Source: a bacterium (GTDB taxonomy: Bacteria > Electryoneota > RPQS01). Taken from it: a stretch of DNA of 21,317 nt. The notes under the pieces are model-generated. The model worked only from the letters and a program-made list of their open reading frames with translations. It was not told where the DNA came from and ran no database searches. This document shows, piece by piece, positions 17,210-21,317 of this stretch. Position 1 is the first letter of the stretch. Each line of letters begins with the position of its first letter. A program made the translations under genes and the position numbers. The DNA lies in contig JADJEH010000006.1 in NCBI GenBank assembly GCA_016702305.1, forward strand, positions 1-21,317, read 5' to 3'.

Positions 17210-17692
17210 TCAACGCTGGGTGCGCATATCCTTCTTCCACATGACATACGCCTGCAGGTAGTTGCCGAACTCGGTCCAGCCCTGGCAGTTTTCGAAGGCG
17301 TATTTCAGGCCGCGCGTGCTCCAGCCGGACTCGGTAATGGTCAGCGTGACTACGCCTTTTTTCTCGGTGAACTCGAAGCGCACGGTCGAGAGTTGCGTCT
17401 TGGAGCCATGCAGCGGCCAGTGAAACTCGAGAAATTGCTCCGGTGCATATGCAACAGGATAGAGCGGAAACGTGCCGTGACTCGGCCAGGTCCAAAACAC
17501 TGTTTCAAAATTCTCGTTGAAGTCGCCCTTGACCTTGTTCACGAAGAACTTCTCGACGTGCTTGGCCTTCGTCGCCGCTTCCCACACCTTCTTGAGCGGT
17601 GCGCGCATCGTCGTCGCCACCGTGAACCCGATCTTGCCCGAGGCCAGTTTCACACCGGCGCTCGTGGTCACCGTCTTCTTTTTGGTTGCCAT
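17210..17692 (-). CDS. AHSA1/SRPBCC domain protein, paralogue A
   Basis: This intact 160-residue protein starts at ATG 17692, with AAAGGA 8 nt upstream. The N-terminal 17 residues are basic and unstructured (MATKKKTVTTSAGVK). GFTVATTMRAPLKKVWEAAT is the usual SRPBCC strand and first helix, and VEKFFVNKVKGDFNE fits the 'l..W......d.r.GG' region in degenerate form. RFEFTEKKGVVTLTITESGW and CQGWTEFGNYLQAYV form the last strand and the long helix over the ligand cavity. The family binds hydrophobic ligands or acts with Hsp90-like chaperones (Aha1), and the ligand is unknown here. A close paralogue lies at 19159-19644, and the two flank the TPR and membrane protein genes. Confidence 0.8.
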   Translation of the reverse strand: MATKKKTVTTSAGVKLASGKIGFTVATTMRAPLKKVWEAATKAKHVEKFFVNKVKGDFNENFETVFWTWPSHGTFPLYPVAYAPEQFLEFHWPLHGSKTQLSTVRFEFTEKKGVVTLTITESGWSTRGLKYAFENCQGWTEFGNYLQAYVMWKKDMRTQR

Positions 17693-17716
17693 GGATTATC
17701 CTTTATCCCTTGTCCT

Positions 17717-18226
17717 TTAATCGTCGTCTCGTTCGCCGCCTTTGTCATCTAAGACTGGAACGGCGCCGCCGCGCACTTCCGGATGATTGATCTTGCCCCC
17801 CGCCGCACCGACGTTGGTGAGTAACGAGATTGCCACGACCATCACCACGACCGCTCCCCAGGCCGCCCACGGCGGCAGCAGCGTGTGCTTGCGCGTGAAC
17901 CACCATAGCCCGAGAATCAAGATACCAAACGGAATGATGATATTCCGCGCCGTTTCCGCCAGCTCTTCATGCGGATGAATGTAGCCTTCCATATTCCGCG
18001 CGTCGGGCTGCGCCTCGATGATGTGCTCGGTGTCTTCGCCGAACGAGAACACCACGCCGGTGCTGATGGTCGCGGCGACGATGAACCCCAATGCCACGCG
18101 CTGCCAGCGCCCGTCCTTCCACAGCGTCGCCAAGACTAACATGGCCGTGCTGACCATCAACAGGATCGCTGGAAAGTGGGCCAGCACAATATGCCAATGC
18201 GCCGCGTTTACAGGAATCGGAATCAT
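17717..18226 (-). CDS. Four-helix membrane protein, DUF2231-like
   Basis: This intact 169-residue protein has four predicted membrane helices (about 12-35, 41-62, 95-111 and 119-137) and an acidic hydrophilic C-terminus (DDKGGERDDD). AAHWHIVLAHFPAILLMVS resembles the 'HP..vHFPiaL' start of DUF2231-type proteins. NVGAAGGKINHPEVR (138-152) matches a conserved motif of small membrane proteins of this kind. Eight histidines lie at or near membrane boundaries (10, 12, 17, 68, 84, 86, 114, 148), which would allow haem or metal binding, though this is speculation. The start ATG follows a GGAG whose last two bases belong to the TAA-terminated upstream gene (5-nt gap), so translation is probably coupled to it. 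Confidence 0.7.
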   Translation of the reverse strand: MIPIPVNAAHWHIVLAHFPAILLMVSTAMLVLATLWKDGRWQRVALGFIVAATISTGVVFSFGEDTEHIIEAQPDARNMEGYIHPHEELAETARNIIIPFGILILGLWWFTRKHTLLPPWAAWGAVVVMVVAISLLTNVGAAGGKINHPEVRGGAVPVLDDKGGERDDD

Positions 18227-18231
18227 TGTTT

Positions 18232-19122
18232 TTACTCCGTTTGTCTACGGTATATTCCGTGAAATATTTCGTACCAATTTGCGCCATCGTCGCTCGAGCG
18301 TTCCATGAGCTGTTCGACTGATCCATCCGGAAGCGGAGTCATGGTCATGCGGGCGCGATAGGGCGGCAGTCCGGGATCGTTTCCGGTCCCTTCCAACACC
18401 ATCGCGCCATTCCGCAATCCTCCGGTGTATTCCACCTGCCCCCCGTCGCGGTCAATCCATGTCTGGTGCCAGAGGCTGTCGGCGCGGCTGAAGTAGTTGA
18501 TGCTCTGGCCCGAGTGGCCCGACTCTGACTGCCATTGTTCGTGGATGAAACAGCCGTGCTCTGTCGTGGTCAGCGTGTTGACGCCGGCCTTCTGGTTGTT
18601 GCTCAAAAAGTACACATCCCATACGCCGACCCAGAAATCCAACTCGCGCATGCGCTGATCGTACAGGCAGGGTTCGACATAGCGGTTCAACTGCTCGCGC
18701 AGGCTCGCCCACTCGCCGCTCGTGCGCAGCGGAGCGAGATCTGTGTCGCTGTCAATCTGTGCGCCCGGATAGCCGTTGCTCAATCCGGTCTCGAGCTTGA
18801 TCGCTGAGGTGCGCAAGTCTCCCAATTGAGCCAACGCGCAGGCCCAGTTGTAGTTCGTGTAGGCCGGGTTGAACTTCAGCGAATCGGCTTTGTGAAAATG
18901 TGCGGCAGCATCCGCATAGAGCGCGGCTTTCAGCTCGCAGTAGCCGAGGCGGTACCAGGCGCGACCCGACTCGGGATGCTCGGCCACGAAGGCCGAGTAT
19001 TCCGGAATCGCCGCAGTGTAATTTTGTGCGAAGTACAATGAATCACCGCGCGCCGGAGTTTCCGCGGCGAGCAGCCTCGGTACCCACAGTGCGCATATAA
19101 TAAGGAGAGCGAGACGAGACAA
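18232..19122 (-). CDS. Secreted TPR protein with C-terminal lipocalin-like (DUF1579-type) domain
   Basis: This intact 296-residue protein has a TTG start at 19122, chosen because GGGAGG lies 5 nt upstream. A signal peptide (MSRLALLIICALWVPRLLAA) is followed by tetratricopeptide helices at about 25-110. DSLYFAQNYTAAIPEYSAFV, then GRAWYRLGYCELKAALYADA, AAHFHKADSLKFNPAYTNYN and WACALAQLGDLRTSAIKL give three repeats with the usual W/Y-G-A spacing. The second half (about 155-290) reads RELDFWVGVWDVYFLSNN, then LTTTEHGCFIHEQWQ, WHQTWIDRDGG and YRARMTMTPLPDGSVEQLME. This is the pattern of DUF1579-type beta-barrels that bind or sense a small ligand. Its role is unknown. It is followed after 5 nt by the membrane protein gene and may work with it. 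Confidence 0.75.
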   Translation of the reverse strand: MSRLALLIICALWVPRLLAAETPARGDSLYFAQNYTAAIPEYSAFVAEHPESGRAWYRLGYCELKAALYADAAAHFHKADSLKFNPAYTNYNWACALAQLGDLRTSAIKLETGLSNGYPGAQIDSDTDLAPLRTSGEWASLREQLNRYVEPCLYDQRMRELDFWVGVWDVYFLSNNQKAGVNTLTTTEHGCFIHEQWQSESGHSGQSINYFSRADSLWHQTWIDRDGGQVEYTGGLRNGAMVLEGTGNDPGLPPYRARMTMTPLPDGSVEQLMERSSDDGANWYEIFHGIYRRQTE

Positions 19123-19158
19123 AATGGCCTCCCGTGGGAAAATTGAAAGCTCTGTTGG

Positions 19159-19644
19159 CTACTTCGTTTTGCGCGGCGTCTTCTCGCGCATTACATCCAC
19201 GCCGAACTTGAGGTAGGCCTTCAGATAGGTGTGGAATTCCGTCCAGCCTTCGCACATCATGAACGCGACTTTCAGGTCCTTCTGCTGGTAGCCGTAATCA
19301 TGCACGCGGAAGATGGTCTCGCGGGGGCCCTTCTTGACGAATTCGAAGGTCATGGTGGTCATGTACTTCGGGCCGTAGGCCGGGCCGACGAAGACGATCT
19401 TCTCGTATTTCTTGTATTCGATCGGGTACATGTCCATCGTTTCGTCGCCGTACGCTTTCCACCACCAACGCACCGGCGCGAGGTCCGGACCCCATTCGCC
19501 GATCTGCTTGTCGCAGAAATATTTCTTGAGGTGCTTGTCTTCCGTCACCGCTTCCCAGACTTTTTTGAGCGGCTGCTTCATAATGTGCGAGGTGGTGTAT
19601 CCGAGTTTACCTTTGGATACGGGGAGTTTTTGGTTGTGTGGCAT
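19159..19644 (-). CDS. AHSA1/SRPBCC domain protein, paralogue B
   Basis: This intact 161-residue protein aligns along its length with the gene at 17210-17692. GYTTSHIMKQPLKKVWEAVT matches GFTVATTMRAPLKKVWEAAT there, TFEFVKKGPRETIF matches RFEFTEKKGVVTL, and CEGWTEFHTYLKAYLKFGVD matches CQGWTEFGNYLQAYVMWKKD. An inserted aromatic loop (VRWWWKAYGDETMDMY) suits a hydrophobic ligand cavity. The start ATG at 19644 lacks a Shine-Dalgarno sequence because the leader is C-rich (complement of a G7 run at 19652-19658). It is 36 nt upstream of the TPR gene and starts the right-hand gene run. The RAYT cassette is immediately upstream. Confidence 0.8.
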   Translation of the reverse strand: MPHNQKLPVSKGKLGYTTSHIMKQPLKKVWEAVTEDKHLKKYFCDKQIGEWGPDLAPVRWWWKAYGDETMDMYPIEYKKYEKIVFVGPAYGPKYMTTMTFEFVKKGPRETIFRVHDYGYQQKDLKVAFMMCEGWTEFHTYLKAYLKFGVDVMREKTPRKTK

Positions 19645-19692
19645 GGGTGTTGGGGGGGTGCTGTTTGTATGTGAGGTTGGTTTGGTGTATTT

Positions 19693-19716
19693 GTAGGGGC
19701 GGATGGCAATCCGCCC
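19693..19716 (+). repeat. REP palindrome 1, downstream of the RAYT gene
   Basis: GTAG is followed by GGGCGGAT, a GGCA loop, and ATCCGCCC, a perfect 8-bp stem. It is identical to the copies at 20030-20053 (inverted) and 20385-20408. The GTAG foot is the tetranucleotide recognised by characterised RAYT proteins. Confidence 0.92.
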
Positions 19717-19744
19717 GTGCCGGACAGGATCGAAACCTGTGGAT

Positions 19745-20358
19745 CTATTCTTCCCAATACACGCCTTGGAGATCGGGATTTTCCTTGTCCAATTCCCAGT
19801 TCAAGGGATTGTCCATGATGTATTGCCGCGCTAGTCCCAATTCATGTTCGTTGCGGATAATGCGATCGTAGAAACTGCGCTGCCAAACTTCCACGCCTTT
19901 TGTTCCACGGATTTCGTTGATTCGTTTCGTGGTCGCGCGTTTGAAGGCGGCGATGATTGTGCCTCAGGGTGCCGTTCGCGCATACGTGGTTTTGACGGTG
20001 ACTCTGGAATGATCCGCCTCGCTTGGGGCGGGCGGATTGCCATCCGCCCCTACATCAACGTTTCGCGCGGGCCCTGCAAATGGGCCGATATAAGTATCGT
20101 CAATCCGCAGAATCGCATGAAAGTGATTTGGCATGATCATGAATTCGTCCAGCCAGATAGCCTCCCGAATCTCAGCGGTCTTCTTCCATTCAATTTTAAC
20201 CGCCTCGCCAAACTCGTTGAGCAACATGGTTGCGTTTACAACTTCACCAAGAGTTTGTGTCGCCCCTCCACGCAGATTGTCACAAAGAACGTCCGCGGAT
20301 GGCGGTAATCATGTCTCTGCAACCGCAGTGAATTCTTGCGTGTGTATCGCTCTTTCAT
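19745..20358 (-). mobile_element. RAYT: REP-associated Y1 (HUH) transposase gene, broken as read
   Basis: The reading runs from ATG 20358 (MKERYTRKNSLRLQRHDYRH, then FFVTICVEGRHKL) through a missing base near 20250 to GEVVNATMLLNEFGEAVKI. EFMIMPNHFHAILRI follows, with the HUH metal-binding motif HFH. Next comes a linker made partly of REP sequence (DVGADGNPPAPS), then an in-frame TGA at 19964-19966. The same frame continues GTIIAAFKRATTKRINEIRG, EVWQRSFYDRIIRNEHEL, QYIMDNPLNW and ELDKENPDLQGVYWEE before TAG at 19745-19747. This C-terminus is characteristic of RAYT proteins, and the catalytic tyrosine should lie in the YD/QYIMDNP helix. RAYTs cleave single-stranded REP DNA and are thought to spread or maintain REPs. 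Identical REPs flank the gene on both sides. One indel and one stop codon mean it is either decaying or misread. Confidence 0.88.
20030..20053 (-). repeat. REP palindrome 2, inside the RAYT reading frame
   Basis: It is the same 24-nt unit as the flanking REPs, but inverted relative to them and so in sense with the transposase gene. It is translated in frame as VGADGNPP between the HUH motif and the C-terminal helix. Confidence 0.92.
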
Positions 20359-20384
20359 ACCTTAGGTCGGATTCACGAATCTAT

Positions 20385-20408
20385 GTAGGGGCGGATGGCA
20401 ATCCGCCC
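20385..20408 (+). repeat. REP palindrome 3, upstream of the RAYT gene
   Basis: GTAG foot, GGGCGGAT/ATCCGCCC stem and GGCA loop, identical to copy 1 and in the same orientation. It lies 26 nt before the RAYT start and 44 nt after the end of murQ. Confidence 0.92.
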
Positions 20409-20452
20409 GCGCAGAACAGGGCATCAAACGAATGATCTGATCTGGTAATCCG

Positions 20453-21317
20453 TCAGGAATTTCCTTTTTCTCCGATCGCCCCCGCCACCTTCCCACCATT
20501 CTCTTCCAACCAATCTCGCGCGTGCTCGGCGGTGACGCCGCGGAAGTGCATCACTAACGCGGTTTTGAGTTCGCCGTTCGCCATGGTCAGGAGTTCGTCG
20601 GCCCACTCGTAGTCGCAGCCGGTGATCTCGATCAGAATCCGGCGCGCGCGCGCCTGCAGCTTGCGGCTCCCCATCCGCAAATCCACCATCAAATTCCCGT
20701 AACACTTCCCCATCCGCACCCAGGCCGCCGTCGTGATCATGTTCAACGCGAGCTTGGTCGCCGTCCCCGCCTTCAGCCCGTCGAACCCGTCAACACCTCC
20801 GGCCCCACGGGCAGCGAGATAATGACATCGGGCTGTGCGCTGGTTTCCTCATATCCCATACTCTCGGCATCGAACTCGTTGCAGATGAGAGCGCGCTGAA
20901 GCATCCGTGTTGCTTGGCGGATGATAAACCACCCAAAACGTAGGGTGTGCGCCGCGAGGCCGAAATGCCGACGACCACATCGGTTCGGCCCAAACAGCAG
21001 AGCTCAAAATCGTGAATCGCGCCGTGAGGATTATCTTCGGCACCTTCGGCGGCTTTGCGTAGGGAGTCGTAGCCGCCCGCAATGAAGCCCTGCACCATGG
21101 TCGGATCGGTCCCAAAGGTCGGTGGGCATTCGGACGCATCGAGCACGCCCAAGCGCCCGGATGTGCCGGCCCCTATATAGAGGAGACGGCCGCCAGCTTG
21201 GAAGCTGGTCACAACGCGTTCCACGAGCTTTTCGATTTCGGGAATGGCCCGCGCGACCACGTCGGGCACTGTCCGATCTTCGGCGTTCATCGCTTCCAGA
21301 ATTTCGCGCGTGGTCAT
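20453..21317 (-). CDS. murQ: N-acetylmuramic acid 6-phosphate etherase, 5'-partial and frameshifted
   Basis: The window edge cuts the N-terminus. The ATG at 21317 begins TTREILEAMNAEDRTVP, which aligns inside the family (about 20-25 residues in), so it is not the true start. LLYIGAGTSGRLGVLDASEC, then PPTFGTDP, is the MurQ signature in its SIS domain. FIAGGYDSLRKAAEGAED, then TDVVVGISASRRTPYVLG, follow. After an indel near 20905 the frame reads ICNEFDAE and DVIISLPVGPEVLTGST, and after another near 20780 KAGTATKLALNMITTA and YGNLMVDLRM. It ends GKVAGAIGEKGNS. MurQ cleaves the D-lactyl ether of MurNAc-6-phosphate to GlcNAc-6-phosphate in peptidoglycan recycling. The SIS loop usually reads S-G-R-T but here reads S-R-R-T. 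Confidence 0.9.

Noticed and set aside
17203..17218. Short palindrome (CCAGCGT, 2-nt spacer, ACGCTGG) over the stop of an SRPBCC gene.
   Set aside because: The 2-nt loop is too tight for a good hairpin and no U-tract follows, so I do not call it a terminator.
19641..19658. G-rich run (GGG and G7) that might form a G-quadruplex upstream of the SRPBCC gene.
   Set aside because: There are only three close tracts. It is more likely just a leader with no functional signal, and possibly a homopolymer misread.
19964..20227. Idea that TGA is recoded as a sense codon in this genome.
   Set aside because: TGA ends other intact genes here, including the parvulin lipoprotein at 4093 and the SRPBCC gene at 17210, so it is a normal stop.

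Overview
The window looks like a piece of a bacterial chromosome with high GC content (roughly 58-60% by eye). It probably comes from an uncultured Gram-negative lineage. Three genes encode exported parvulin-type chaperones (SurA and two lipoproteins), which implies an outer membrane. MurQ implies peptidoglycan recycling. The closeness of mfd and surA/ppiC genes and the secreted Fn3-type proteins recall FCB-group or related candidate phyla. That placement is inference and is not shown by any marker gene here. I see no rRNA, tRNA, CRISPR array or phage module.

Left edge (1-2800): a heavily frameshifted SAM-dependent methyltransferase (+) converges on a heavily frameshifted acetyl-CoA hydrolase/4-hydroxybutyrate CoA-transferase (-). 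A universal stress protein gene follows (+). A strong, probably bidirectional terminator at 2773-2801 separates it from the next block.

Central block (15870 down to 2823, all minus strand): ten genes follow each other with gaps of at most 68 nt and several overlaps, so they may form one long operon. In transcription order they are: a secreted STAS-like protein, a UPF0316/DUF2179 membrane protein, a VOC-fold protein, mfd, two tandem paralogous secreted proteins of about 616 residues with unknown function, a GNAT acetyltransferase, two parvulin-family lipoproteins, and SurA. Transcription-coupled repair (Mfd) is thus linked to envelope protein folding (PpiC/SurA). The 200-nt gap upstream of this block holds a cluster of DnaA-box-like 9-mers.

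Right block (16073-19644, minus strand): a HAD phosphatase, a DUF1428 protein, two AHSA1/SRPBCC paralogues, a four-helix membrane protein, and a TPR protein fused to a lipocalin-like domain. Next comes a RAYT (REP-associated tyrosine transposase) gene. It has a REP palindrome on each side and a third, inverted REP inside its own reading frame. A divergent fourth REP-like palindrome lies further left, at 17139-17161. The window ends inside murQ.

A general caution is that many genes carry small indels that often compensate each other: the methyltransferase, CoA-transferase, usp, surA, ppiC, paralogue 1, DUF1428, RAYT and murQ. Long neighbours such as mfd are clean. Scattered consensus errors explain this better than true gene death, so 'pseudogene' labels here mean 'broken as read'.
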